From CAIWHR01 sp035541655 (GTDB lineage: Bacteria; Pseudomonadota; Gammaproteobacteria; Burkholderiales; Casimicrobiaceae), in contig DATKMY010000080.1 of NCBI GenBank assembly GCA_035541655.1, positions 1 to 64,000 of the forward strand: a stretch of 64,000 bases of DNA, read 5' to 3'. Of this stretch, positions 1-9,125 are shown piece by piece. Every line of letters starts with the position of its first letter. Within the stretch, counting starts at the first letter, position 1. Below the pieces are notes generated by a model that worked only from the letters and a program-made list of their open reading frames with translations, was not told the origin of the DNA and made no database searches. The position numbers were made by a program, and so were the translations under genes.

Positions 1-974
1 ACATCGGCGTGCCGCTCACGCTGCTGCGCCTGCGCCAAGATGACACGCAGTGGCACCGCGCCGGCGTGGTCGAGCTGGGCATGAACCACCCGGGCGAGAT
101 CGCCGCGCTCGCCGCGATGGCGGCGCCGACCGTCGCGCTCGTCAACAACGCGCAGCGCGAGCACCAGGAGTTCATGAAGACCGTGGCGGAGGTCGCGGCC
201 GAGCACGCGGCGCTCGTCCGCGCGTTGCCCGACGACGGTGTCGCGGTGCTGAACGCCGACGATCCCTCGGTCGGCGTCTGGCGCTCGGCCGCACGCGAGC
301 GGGGCCGCAGGCGCGTCGTCGATTTTGCGCTCGAGCGCGCGGCGGCGGTCGGCGCCCGGCTCGGCGCGAGCGCGCCCGGGGCGAGCGTCTTCGATCTGCT
401 CGCTCCGCAGGGCGAGGCGAGCGTGCGCCTCCACGCGCCGGGCCGGCACAACGTCGCGAACGCGCTCGCTGCGGCGGCGGCGACGCTCGCGGTGGGCGTG
501 CCCCCCGCCGCGGTCGCCGGCGGACTGACGGCATTCCGCCCGCTCGCGGGGCGCCTCGCCGCGCGAAGCGCGCGCTCGGGCGCCGCGGTCATCGACGATT
601 CGTACAACGCGAATCCGGACTCGGTGCGCGCCGCGATCGACGTGCTCGCCGGGGCGCCGCCGCCGCGCTGGCTCGTGCTCGGCGACATGGGCGAGGTCGG
701 CGAAGGCGGCCCCGGGTTCCACCGCGAGGTCGGCGAGTACGCGCGCCGCGCCGGCATCGAGCGGCTGTTCACGGCAGGCGCGCTCGCCGCGGAGGCGGCG
801 GCCGCATTCGGCGCGGGCGCGGCGCACTTCGCGTCGGTCGACGATCTCTCGGGCGCGGTCGCCGCCGGCGCCGCGCGGGGAACGACCGTGCTCGTCAAGG
901 GGTCGCGCTTCATGCGGATGGAGCGCGTCGTCGCCGCGCTCGCCGGCGAGGGGCCCGTGCGAGGGCCGCACTGA
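1..974 (+). CDS. murF: UDP-N-acetylmuramoyl-tripeptide--D-Ala-D-Ala ligase, 5' end missing
   Basis: Cytoplasmic ATP-dependent ligase that adds D-Ala-D-Ala to UDP-MurNAc-tripeptide. The frame is open from the window edge, so the N-terminal substrate domain and the Walker A loop lie outside. What is visible starts at IGVPLTLLRL, followed by VELGMNHPGEI and ALVNNAQREH of the central Mur ligase domain, then the C-terminal domain with DDSYNANPDS, as in MurF. The stop overlaps the mraY start (ATGA-like), so the genes are translationally coupled in the dcw operon. Confidence 0.95.
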   Translation, partial: IGVPLTLLRLRQDDTQWHRAGVVELGMNHPGEIAALAAMAAPTVALVNNAQREHQEFMKTVAEVAAEHAALVRALPDDGVAVLNADDPSVGVWRSAARERGRRRVVDFALERAAAVGARLGASAPGASVFDLLAPQGEASVRLHAPGRHNVANALAAAAATLAVGVPPAAVAGGLTAFRPLAGRLAARSARSGAAVIDDSYNANPDSVRAAIDVLAGAPPPRWLVLGDMGEVGEGGPGFHREVGEYARRAGIERLFTAGALAAEAAAAFGAGAAHFASVDDLSGAVAAGAARGTTVLVKGSRFMRMERVVAALAGEGPVRGPH

Positions 975-2125
975 TGCTGCTGTGGCTCACCGAGATCCTC
1001 GCGAGGGACGTCCGCGCGTTCAACGTCTTCGGCTACCTGACGCTGCGTGCCGTGCTGGCGTGCATGACGGCGCTGTTCATCTCGTTCATCGTCGGGCCGC
1101 GCGTGATCGCGTGGCTCACGCGGATGAAGATCGGGCAGTCGGTGCGCGACGACGGCCCGCCGACGCACCTGCCGAAGGCGGGGACGCCGACGATGGGCGG
1201 AGCGCTCATCCTGGTCTCGATCGCCGTCACGACCCTGCTCTGGGGCGACCTCGGCAACCGTTTCGTCTGGGTCACGCTGCTGGTGACCGTGGGCTACGGC
1301 GCGATCGGCTGGATCGACGACTACCGGAAGGTCGTCCATCGCAATCCGAAGGGGCTCGCGGCGCGGCAGAAGCTGCTCTGGCAGTCGGTGATCGGGTTGA
1401 TTGCCGCCGTCTATCTCGCATTCTCGGTGTCCGCGCCCGACAACGCGCGCTTCATCGAGCTGTTCCTCGCATGGATCAGGAGCGGCTTCAGCCTCTCGCT
1501 TCCGCCGAAGGCCGACCTCATCGTGCCGTTCTTCAAGACGGTCTCGTATCCGCTCGGCGTCTGGGGCTTCATCGCGCTCACCTATTGCGTGATCGTCGGG
1601 TCGAGCAACGCCGTCAACCTGACCGACGGCCTCGACGGACTCGCGATCATGCCGACGGTGATGATCGGCGCCGCGCTGGGAATCTTCGCCTACGTGAGCG
1701 GCAACGTGATCTTCGCGCGCTACCTGCAGTTTCCCTACATCCCGGGCGCGGGCGAGCTCGCGGTGATCTGCGGAGCGATGGCCGGCGCGGGCCTCGGATT
1801 CCTCTGGTTCAACGCGTACCCCGCCGAAGTCTTCATGGGCGACGTCGGTGCGCTCGCGTTGGGTGCCGCTCTCGGGACGATCGCCGTGATCGTCCGGCAG
1901 GAAATCGTCCTTTTCATCATGGGCGGCGTCTTCGTCGTCGAGACGCTCTCCGTCGTGATCCAGGTCGCCTCGTTCAAGCTGACCGGGCGACGCGTATTCC
2001 GCATGGCACCGATCCACCATCACTACGAGCTCAAAGGCTGGAAGGAGAATCAGGTCGTCGTCCGCTTCTGGATCGTGACGATGCTGCTCGTGCTGTTCGG
2101 ACTCTCGACGCTGAAGCTGCGATGA
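974..2125 (+). CDS. mraY: Phospho-N-acetylmuramoyl-pentapeptide transferase
   Basis: Polytopic inner-membrane enzyme that moves phospho-MurNAc-pentapeptide to undecaprenyl phosphate, making lipid I. The product is 383 aa, normal for the family. Family motifs are visible: PTHLPKAGTPTMGG near the N-terminus, the aspartates of WIDDYRK, NLTDGLDGLA, the GDVGALALG segment, and the histidine cluster APIHHHYELKGW near the C-terminus. The ATG shares its A with the murF stop. The longer frame reading upstream to base 50 is only murF in another frame, so that start was not used. Confidence 0.97.
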   Translation: MLLWLTEILARDVRAFNVFGYLTLRAVLACMTALFISFIVGPRVIAWLTRMKIGQSVRDDGPPTHLPKAGTPTMGGALILVSIAVTTLLWGDLGNRFVWVTLLVTVGYGAIGWIDDYRKVVHRNPKGLAARQKLLWQSVIGLIAAVYLAFSVSAPDNARFIELFLAWIRSGFSLSLPPKADLIVPFFKTVSYPLGVWGFIALTYCVIVGSSNAVNLTDGLDGLAIMPTVMIGAALGIFAYVSGNVIFARYLQFPYIPGAGELAVICGAMAGAGLGFLWFNAYPAEVFMGDVGALALGAALGTIAVIVRQEIVLFIMGGVFVVETLSVVIQVASFKLTGRRVFRMAPIHHHYELKGWKENQVVVRFWIVTMLLVLFGLSTLKLR

Positions 2126-3507
2126 GCTATCGAGGCCGCGAAGCAGTCGTGCTGGGGCTCGGGCTGACCGGGTACTCGCTCGCCCGGTATCTGGCCGCGC
2201 GCGGGGCGAACGTCCGGGTCGCCGACACGCGCGCGCGTCCGCCGTTCGCCGCGAAGCTCGCAGCCGCGCAGCCGGGCGTTCCGGTCAGTACCGGACCGAT
2301 CGACGACACGACGTTCATCGGCGCCGATCTGATCGCGATCAGCCCCGGCATCGCAAGGGATCAGGCGGCGATCGCGGCGGCGGTCGCGCGCGGCGTGGAG
2401 CTCGTCGGCGACATCGAGCTTTTCGCGCGCGCGCTTCCTTCCGAGCAGAAGGTGCTTGCGATCACGGGGTCGAACGGCAAGACCACCGTCACGGCGCTTA
2501 CCGGTGCGCTTTGCCGTGCGGCGGGCCTCGCGACGATCGTCGCGGGCAACATCGGTGACGCGGTGCTCGATTCGCTTCCGGACGACCGCGCGTGGCCCGA
2601 CGTGTTCGTGCTCGAGCTCTCGAGCTTCCAGCTCGAGACGACGTCGTCGCTCGCACCGACGGCCGCGACCGTGCTCAACGTCACCGACAATCATCTCGAC
2701 CGGTATGCGGACATCGACGCGTACGCGCGGGCGAAGGCGCGCATCTTCGCGGGCGGCGGTATCCAGGTATTGAACCGCGACGATCCGCGGTCGATCGCGA
2801 TGCGACTCGCGGGAAGGCTCGTGCAGACCTTCGGCGGCGGCGTTCCCGAGTCGGAAGAGGCCTGGGGTCTCGTCGATCGCGGCGCGAAGCGCGCCGACAC
2901 GCCGGAGATCTGGCTCGCGCGCGGCGGCGCGCTGCTCGTCCCCATGGGGGATCTGCGGCTGGTCGGCCGACACAATGCGCTGAACACCCTCGCCGCGCTG
3001 GCCCTGGCCGCCGCCGTTGCGAAGATCGATCGCCGTGTGCTCGCTGCGGCAGCGGCGTTCGAAGGATTGCCGCACCGGATGCAGCGAATTGCCGAGGCCG
3101 GTGGCGTCCTCTTCGTCAACGACTCGAAGGGCACGACGGTCGCGGCCACGAGCGTCGCTCTCGCGGGGCTCGATCGCCCCGTCGTCCTGATCGCGGGCGG
3201 CGACGGCAAAGGCCAGGATTTCACGCCGCTGCGCGCCGCCGTCGCCGCTCATTGCCGCGCAGTGCTTCTGATCGGACGCGATGCGCCGCTGATCGAGCGC
3301 GCTGTTGCCGGCTCCGGAGCGCTGGTCGAGCGCGCGGGAACGCTGGATGCCGCAGTCGCGCGGGCATTCGGTCTCGCCCGGCAAGGCGATGCCGTGCTGC
3401 TGTCGCCGGCGTGCGCGAGCCTCGATCAGTTCGCCGACTACGTCGAGCGGGGCACGCGCTTCGTCGACCTCGTTCGCGCCCACCTCGGCGAGAACGCCCA
3501 TGCCTAG
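2122..3507 (+). CDS. murD: UDP-N-acetylmuramoylalanine--D-glutamate ligase
   Basis: Cytoplasmic Mur ligase adding D-glutamate to UDP-MurNAc-L-Ala. It is 461 aa, within family size. The N-terminal Rossmann part has GLGLTGYSLARYL. The ATP loop is ITGSNGKTTV, followed by ELSSFQLETT, NVTDNHLDRY and the C-terminal NDSKGTTVAA and GGDGKGQDF motifs. The ATG overlaps the mraY stop by four bases (ATGA), which sets the start. Confidence 0.97.
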   Translation: MSYRGREAVVLGLGLTGYSLARYLAARGANVRVADTRARPPFAAKLAAAQPGVPVSTGPIDDTTFIGADLIAISPGIARDQAAIAAAVARGVELVGDIELFARALPSEQKVLAITGSNGKTTVTALTGALCRAAGLATIVAGNIGDAVLDSLPDDRAWPDVFVLELSSFQLETTSSLAPTAATVLNVTDNHLDRYADIDAYARAKARIFAGGGIQVLNRDDPRSIAMRLAGRLVQTFGGGVPESEEAWGLVDRGAKRADTPEIWLARGGALLVPMGDLRLVGRHNALNTLAALALAAAVAKIDRRVLAAAAAFEGLPHRMQRIAEAGGVLFVNDSKGTTVAATSVALAGLDRPVVLIAGGDGKGQDFTPLRAAVAAHCRAVLLIGRDAPLIERAVAGSGALVERAGTLDAAVARAFGLARQGDAVLLSPACASLDQFADYVERGTRFVDLVRAHLGENAHA

Positions 3508-3517
3508 GGAAGCCGCG

Positions 3518-4741
3518 ATGAGTGCGTCGCGTCCGTTCGGCGTCCTGAAGGTCTTCGGGTCGCTGAGGACGCTGCCGCGCAACCCCCGGACGATGCTCAC
3601 GTACGACGTCTCGCTCGCCTGGACGGCGATTCTGCTTCTCGCGATCGGCGTCGTGATGGTGTATTCGGCGTCGATCGTGATGGCCGAATCGTCGGCGAGC
3701 ACGGGATTCCGCGCATGGTATTTCCTCGTTCGCCACGTGATCTTCGTGGGCATCGGCGTGATCGCTGCGTTCATCGCCTTCCAGGTGCCGATGAAGGCGT
3801 GGCAGCGTCTCGCGCCCTGGCTGTTCATCGGCGGAGCGCTGTTGCTCCTGCTCGTTCTGATCCCGGGGATCGGCAGGTCGGTGAACGGCTCGCGCCGGTG
3901 GCTCTCGCTCGGCTTCGTCAACCTGCAGCCTTCCGAGTTGATGAAGCTGGCCGTCGTGCTCTACGCCGCGAGCTATGCGGTGCGGAAGGCAGCGTTCCTG
4001 CATGCGGAACAGCCGCTCAAGCACACGCTCGTTCGCGGCTTCGCCCCCCTGTTCTTCGTCATGGTCGCGATCGGCAGCCTGCTGCTGCTCGAGCCCGACT
4101 TCGGTGCGTTCGTCGTCATCGTCGCCATCGCCTTCGGGATCCTCTTCCTCGGCGGACTCGACTGGCGTCTGTTCCTCGGGCTGCTGCTGCTCCTGCCGGT
4201 CGGGCTCGCCGGAATCCTCGTCGCTGCGCCGTACCGGCTGCAGCGGCTCGTCGCGTTCCTCGATCCGTGGTCGGATCCGTTCGGCAAGGGTTACCAGCTC
4301 TCGCATTCGCTGATCGCGTTCGGCCGCGGCGAATGGACGGGCGTCGGGCTGGGCTCGTCGGTCGAAAAGCTTCTCTACCTGCCGGAGGCGCACACCGATT
4401 TTCTGCTCGCGGTGACGGCCGAGGAGCTGGGCTTCGCCGGGATCTTCGTCGTCATCGGCCTCTTCGTCTGGCTGCTCTACCGTACCTATGCGATCGGGCG
4501 CCAGGCGGCCAGGCTCGAGCGCCCGTTCGTCTCTCTGGTCGCGCTCGGGCTCGGTGTGTGGATCGGCGTGCAGGCGTTCATCAACATCGGCGTCAACATG
4601 GGCGTGCTGCCCACGAAAGGGCTCACGCTGCCGCTTCTCTCCTTCGGCGGATCGGGGATCGTCGCGAACTGCGTCGCGCTCGCGATCCTGATGCGCGCCG
4701 ACTATGAGAATCGCAGGCTCCTGAGAGGCTTCCCCGTATGA
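3518..4741 (+). CDS. ftsW: Lipid II flippase/peptidoglycan glycosyltransferase FtsW
   Basis: SEDS-family inner-membrane protein, the septal glycan polymerase working with FtsI. It is 407 aa with about ten hydrophobic segments. SEDS signatures are present: PSELMKLAVVLYAA, LLEPDFGAFVV, the GKGYQLSHSLIAFGRGEWTG loop, LPEAHTDFLLAVTAEELGF and the C-terminal LPLLSFGGSGI. I chose the ATG at 3518 because AGGGA at 3506-3510 lies seven bases before it. An in-frame ATG at 3500 would overlap murD and lacks a ribosome site. Confidence 0.95.
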   Translation: MSASRPFGVLKVFGSLRTLPRNPRTMLTYDVSLAWTAILLLAIGVVMVYSASIVMAESSASTGFRAWYFLVRHVIFVGIGVIAAFIAFQVPMKAWQRLAPWLFIGGALLLLLVLIPGIGRSVNGSRRWLSLGFVNLQPSELMKLAVVLYAASYAVRKAAFLHAEQPLKHTLVRGFAPLFFVMVAIGSLLLLEPDFGAFVVIVAIAFGILFLGGLDWRLFLGLLLLLPVGLAGILVAAPYRLQRLVAFLDPWSDPFGKGYQLSHSLIAFGRGEWTGVGLGSSVEKLLYLPEAHTDFLLAVTAEELGFAGIFVVIGLFVWLLYRTYAIGRQAARLERPFVSLVALGLGVWIGVQAFINIGVNMGVLPTKGLTLPLLSFGGSGIVANCVALAILMRADYENRRLLRGFPV

Positions 4742-4802
4742 GCCCGAAGGGCCGCTCCCGAGCGCGAATCTGCGCCCCCTCTCTGAGTGTGAGGGCCGTC
4801 CT

Positions 4803-5885
4803 ATGACCGGCACCGTGATGATCACGACGGGCGGCACGGGGGGGCACGTGTTTCCGGGCCTCGCCGTCGCCGCGAAGCTCGTCGCGCGCGGCTGGCGAGT
4901 GTTCTGGCTCGGCACGAAGGAAGGGATGGAAGCGAAGCTCGTGCGCGAGCACGGCGTCGAGTTCGAGGGCGTGTCGTTCGGAGGAATTCGCGGCAAGGGC
5001 TGGAAGGCGCTCCTCTTCGGGCCGTTCGCGCTGCTCGCCGCGGCCTGGCAGAGCCGCGCGATCATCCGCCGGCGCGCTCCCAACGTGGTGCTCGGGCTCG
5101 GCGGGTTCGCGTCGTTTCCCGGAGCGCTCGCGGCCGTCGCGATGGCGAAGCCGCTCGTGCTCCACGACGCGAACGCGGTCGCCGGGCTCGCGAACCGCGT
5201 GCTCGCCTTCGGCGCGGATCGGATCCTTCTCGGCTTTCCGAATGCGATGCACGGCCGCCATGCCGCGAAGGTCGAATGGGTCGGCAATCCACTGCGTGAC
5301 GAGATTACCCGCTTGCCCGTTCCGGAGGCGCGATTCGCGGATCGCACCGGCCCGCTGCGGCTTCTCGTCGTCGGGGGAAGTCTCGGTGCGGCCGCGCTCA
5401 ACCGCATCGTCCCGGCCGCGCTCGCGTTGATTCCCGCCTCGATGCGCCCGCACGTCGTTCATCAATCCGGCACGAAACACGTCGAATCGCTGCAGGCCGC
5501 CTACGAGAAAGCCGGCATCGCGGCGGTATGCATTGCGTTCATCGCCGACATCGCCGCGCGCTACGGCGAAGCCGACATCGTTCTGTGCCGTGGCGGTGCG
5601 ATCACCGTCTCGGAGCTCGCTGCCGTCGGCGTCGCGTCGATGATCGTGCCGCTGCCTGGCGCCATCGCCGACGAGCAGAGCGCGAATGCGCAGTTTCTGG
5701 TCGACGGGGCTGCGGCAGTCAAGATCCCCGAGCGGGAGCTGACGCCCGAAGCGCTCGCCGCGCGGCTGCAATCGCTCACGCGCGCGACGTTGCTCGCGAT
5801 GGCGATCGCGGCGCGCAGGCTCGCGCGGCCCGATGCCGCGGATCGGGTCGCCGACGCCTGCGTCGCCCTTGGGGCCCGCGCATGA
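4803..5885 (+). CDS. murG: Undecaprenyl-PP-MurNAc-pentapeptide GlcNAc transferase
   Basis: GT28 glycosyltransferase on the inner face of the membrane that converts lipid I to lipid II. It is 360 aa. The first G-loop is GGTGGHVFPG (residues 10-19) and the C-terminal nucleotide-sugar region is CRGGAITVSELAA followed by DEQSANAQFL. The acceptor-side motif usually written HEQN reads HDAN here (121-124), and the usual GGY reads GGF (100-102); both are conservative but uncommon. The gene is separated from ftsW by 61 bases, the largest gap in this part of the cluster, and its stop overlaps murC (ATGA). Confidence 0.95.
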   Translation: MTGTVMITTGGTGGHVFPGLAVAAKLVARGWRVFWLGTKEGMEAKLVREHGVEFEGVSFGGIRGKGWKALLFGPFALLAAAWQSRAIIRRRAPNVVLGLGGFASFPGALAAVAMAKPLVLHDANAVAGLANRVLAFGADRILLGFPNAMHGRHAAKVEWVGNPLRDEITRLPVPEARFADRTGPLRLLVVGGSLGAAALNRIVPAALALIPASMRPHVVHQSGTKHVESLQAAYEKAGIAAVCIAFIADIAARYGEADIVLCRGGAITVSELAAVGVASMIVPLPGAIADEQSANAQFLVDGAAAVKIPERELTPEALAARLQSLTRATLLAMAIAARRLARPDAADRVADACVALGARA

Positions 5886-7291
5886 AGCACAAGGTGAAGC
5901 GCGTGCATTTCGTCGGCATCGGCGGGGCCGGGATGAGCGGGATCGCGGAAGTGCTCGCGACGCAGGGCTATCGCGTGTCGGGCTCCGATCTCGCGGCGAG
6001 CAAGGTGACGGCGCGCCTCGCGCAACTCGGCATCGCGGTGACGATCGGCCATGCGGCGGCCAACGTCGCCGACGCGGATGCCGTCGTGGTCTCGACCGCG
6101 GTCGCGGGCGACAACCCGGAAATCGCGGCGGCGCGCGAGCGGGGCATACCCATCGTGCCGCGCGCGCTGATGCTCGCCGAGCTGATGCGGCTGAAGCAGG
6201 GCATCGCGATCGCCGGCACCCATGGCAAGACGACGACGACTTCGCTGATCGCTTCCGTGCTCGCCGAAGGCGCGCTCGACCCGACATTCGTCATCGGTGG
6301 CCGGTTGCTCTCGGCAGGCGCGAATGCGCGGCTCGGCAAGGGCGACTTCCTAGTCGCCGAAGCGGACGAGTCGGACGCGTCGTTCCTCTATCTGACGCCG
6401 GTGCTCGCCGTGATCACGAACATCGACGCCGACCACATGGAGACCTACGGGCACGACTTCGAGCGGCTGAAGCGCGCGTTCGTCGACTTCGCGCAGCGGC
6501 TGCCGTTCTACGGCGTAGCGGTGCTCTGCGTCGACGACCCGACGGTGCGGGACATCATGCCGGCGATCACCAAGCCGATCGTCACGTACGGACTTACTCC
6601 CGACGCGCGGATCCACGCGGACGGCGTAACGAACCTCGGCGGTCGAATGCGCTTCGTCGCGCATACCGCCGGTGCGCCCGACCTACCGATCGAGCTCAAC
6701 CTTGCCGGCGAGCACAACGTGCGCAACGCGCTCGCCGCGATCGCGATCGGCCGCGAGGTCGGCGTCGACGATGTCGCGATCGCCCGCGCGCTCGCCGAGT
6801 TCCGTGGGGTCGATCGCCGCTTCCAGCGCTACGGCGAGATCGCCTGCGACGGCGGCGCGTACACGCTGATCGACGACTACGGGCATCACCCCGCCGAGAT
6901 GGCGGCGACGATCGCTGCGGCGCGCGGAAGCTTTCCCGGCCGCAGGCTCGTGCTCGCATTCCAGCCGCATCGCTACTCGCGCACGCGCGACCTGTTCGAG
7001 GACTTCGTCAAGGTGCTCTCGACCGTCGATGCGCTGGTGCTGACCGAAGTCTATCCGGCGGGCGAAGCGCCGGTCGTCGCCGCGGACGGGCGCGCCCTCG
7101 CGCGCGCGGTGCGCGTGGCCGGGAAGGTCGAGCCCGTCTTCGTCGAGGCGGTCGCCGAGCTGCCCGCAGCGATCGGCGCGCTCGTTCGCGACGGCGACGT
7201 GGTCGTCACGATGGGCGCGGGCTCGGTCGGCCAGGTGCCGGCGATGCTCAAGGGTGGGGACCTGAGCGACCGAGCGAGCGCATGCAGATGA
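5882..7291 (+). CDS. murC: UDP-N-acetylmuramate--L-alanine ligase
   Basis: First amino-acid ligase of the peptidoglycan precursor pathway; it adds L-alanine to UDP-MurNAc. The product is 469 aa. N-terminal VGIGGAGMSGIAEVL, ATP loop AGTHGKTTTTSL, EADESDASFL, ITNIDADHMETYG and DDYGHHPAEM are all typical of MurC. The start is set by the four-base overlap with murG (ATGA). Confidence 0.97.
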   Translation: MKHKVKRVHFVGIGGAGMSGIAEVLATQGYRVSGSDLAASKVTARLAQLGIAVTIGHAAANVADADAVVVSTAVAGDNPEIAAARERGIPIVPRALMLAELMRLKQGIAIAGTHGKTTTTSLIASVLAEGALDPTFVIGGRLLSAGANARLGKGDFLVAEADESDASFLYLTPVLAVITNIDADHMETYGHDFERLKRAFVDFAQRLPFYGVAVLCVDDPTVRDIMPAITKPIVTYGLTPDARIHADGVTNLGGRMRFVAHTAGAPDLPIELNLAGEHNVRNALAAIAIGREVGVDDVAIARALAEFRGVDRRFQRYGEIACDGGAYTLIDDYGHHPAEMAATIAAARGSFPGRRLVLAFQPHRYSRTRDLFEDFVKVLSTVDALVLTEVYPAGEAPVVAADGRALARAVRVAGKVEPVFVEAVAELPAAIGALVRDGDVVVTMGAGSVGQVPAMLKGGDLSDRASACR

Positions 7292-8202
7292 GCGAGCCGC
7301 AAACGTTCACCGTGCTGCGCGGGGCACTCACGCGCAACGTTTCGCTCGCCCGCTATACGAGCTGGCGCTGCGGCGGAACGGGCGACCGCCTCTACATTCC
7401 GGCCGACCGCGACGATCTCGCGGCATTCGTTCGCCAGCTGCCCGCCACCGAGCCGCTCACGGTGATCGGTCTCGGCAGCAATCTGCTCGTCCGCGACGGC
7501 GGCGTGCGCGGCACGATCGTCGTGATGCACGCTGCGCTCGACACGCTGGAGTTGGTCGACGGTCTCGTTCATGCCGAAGCCGGGGTGACGAGCCCCAAGG
7601 TCGCGCGCTTCGCCGCGATGCACGGACTCGAAGGCGCGGAGTTCCTCGCCGGAATCCCCGGCACGGTCGGCGGCGCGCTCGCGATGAACGCGGGCTGCTA
7701 CGGCGGCGAGACGTGGCAGAACGTTGCGCGTGTCGAGACGCTGACTCGCGCCGGGGTCGTCGTCGTCGAGCCCGCGACGGCGTTCGCCACCGGGTATCGG
7801 ACCGTGCGCCGCACCGACGGCAGCGCACTCGCCGCGATGTTCACCGCCGCGTGGTTCTCTTTCCCGCGCGGCGACGGCCGCGTCGCGCGCGAGCGGATCG
7901 CCGAGCTCCTGCGCCGTCGGATCGCGACACAACCGCTCAACCTGCCCAATGCCGGCAGCGTCTTCCGCAACCCGCCTGGAGACCATGCGGCGCGCCTGAT
8001 CGAGAGCTGCGGCCTCAAGGGCTACGCGATCGGCGGCGCGCGCGTCTCCGAAAAGCACGCGAACTTCATCGTCAACCCCGACGGCCGGGCGCAAGCAGCA
8101 GACGTCGAGGCGATCATCGAGCACGTGCGCGAGACGGTGCGCGCGAGAACCGGCGTCGACCTCGTTCCCGAGGTGCAGATTATCGGCGAGGGTCGCAAGT
8201 GA
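7288..8202 (+). CDS. murB: UDP-N-acetylenolpyruvoylglucosamine reductase
   Basis: FAD-dependent reductase that makes UDP-MurNAc. FAD-binding features are YTSWRCGG near the N-terminus, IGLGSNLLVRDGG and the long GIPGTVGGALAMNAGCYGG segment. The active-site stretch NAGSVFRNPPGDHAARLIE and the 304 aa length point to the shorter, type II-like form. ATG at 7288 overlaps the murC stop (ATGA). ATG at 7282 is possible and would add two residues; there is no clear ribosome site to decide. Confidence 0.95.
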   Translation: MSEPQTFTVLRGALTRNVSLARYTSWRCGGTGDRLYIPADRDDLAAFVRQLPATEPLTVIGLGSNLLVRDGGVRGTIVVMHAALDTLELVDGLVHAEAGVTSPKVARFAAMHGLEGAEFLAGIPGTVGGALAMNAGCYGGETWQNVARVETLTRAGVVVVEPATAFATGYRTVRRTDGSALAAMFTAAWFSFPRGDGRVARERIAELLRRRIATQPLNLPNAGSVFRNPPGDHAARLIESCGLKGYAIGGARVSEKHANFIVNPDGRAQAADVEAIIEHVRETVRARTGVDLVPEVQIIGEGRK

Positions 8203-9125
8203 GCGGCGCCCACGAGTTCGGCAAGGTCGCGGTGCTGATGGGAGGCCCCTCGGCGGAGCGGGAGATCTCGCTGCTGTCCGGCAACGCCGTGCTGAAGGCG
8301 CTCGTCGAAAAAGGCGTCGACGCGCACCGCTTCGACCCGAAGGAACGCTCGGTCTTCGAATTGAAGCGCGAGGGCTTCGAGCGCGTCTTCATTGCGCTCC
8401 ATGGCCGCTTTGGCGAAGACGGCACCGTGCAGGGCGCCCTCGAGACGCTCGGCATCCCGTACACGGGCAGCGGTGTCATGGCCTCCGCGCTGGCGATGGA
8501 CAAGTGGCGCACGAAGCTCGTCTGGATCGCGGGCGGCATGCCGACACCTCGGTATCGCGTCGTCGATGCGGCGACCGACTGGATGCGGCTCGTCGCCGAG
8601 CTCGGGCTGCCGCTCATCGTGAAGCCTGCGCGCGAAGGCTCGACGATCGGCATCACGAAGGTGACGACCGTCGATGGCGACGAGCTCGCGCTCGCCTACG
8701 AGATTGCGGCGAAGCACGACGATCTCGTGCTCGTCGAGGAGTTCGTCGCCGGGATGGAGCTGACCGCGTCGATACTGGGAACGCGTGCGCTGCCGCTGAT
8801 CCGGATCGAAGCGCCGGAGGGCAACTACGACTATCACAACAAGTATTTCTCGGACGAGACGAAGTACTTCTGTCCGTGCGGGCTCCCCGAAGCGAAGGAG
8901 CTCGAGATCCGCGCTGCGGCGCTCGCGGCGTTCGCGATCGTCGGCTGCAGCGGGTGGGGCCGCCTCGATCTCATCCTGAAGCTGGACGGATCGTTCCAGT
9001 TTCTCGAGGTGAACACTTCTCCCGGAATGACCGGGCATTCGCTGGTGCCGATGGCGGCGAAGGAGGCGGGCATCGGCTTCGCCGACCTGTGCGTCGCGAT
9101 CCTGCGAGGCGCGCATGTGGGATGA
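8199..9125 (+). CDS. ddl: D-alanine--D-alanine ligase
   Basis: ATP-grasp enzyme making the D-Ala-D-Ala dipeptide used by MurF. It is 308 aa, the DdlB size. Motifs: VLMGGPSAEREISLLSG at the N-terminus, ALHGRFGEDGTVQG, the IVKPAREGSTIG ATP loop and the C-terminal FLEVNTSPGMTGHSLVP. The GTG start overlaps the murB stop (GTGA) and has GAGGG six to eleven bases upstream. The end overlaps ftsQ by 11 bases. Confidence 0.97.
   Translation: MSGAHEFGKVAVLMGGPSAEREISLLSGNAVLKALVEKGVDAHRFDPKERSVFELKREGFERVFIALHGRFGEDGTVQGALETLGIPYTGSGVMASALAMDKWRTKLVWIAGGMPTPRYRVVDAATDWMRLVAELGLPLIVKPAREGSTIGITKVTTVDGDELALAYEIAAKHDDLVLVEEFVAGMELTASILGTRALPLIRIEAPEGNYDYHNKYFSDETKYFCPCGLPEAKELEIRAAALAAFAIVGCSGWGRLDLILKLDGSFQFLEVNTSPGMTGHSLVPMAAKEAGIGFADLCVAILRGAHVG

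Noticed and set aside
3221..5407. 728-codon minus-strand frame opposite ftsW and murG
   Set aside because: Low-complexity Arg/Glu/Asp composition, a reverse-strand image of two certain genes.
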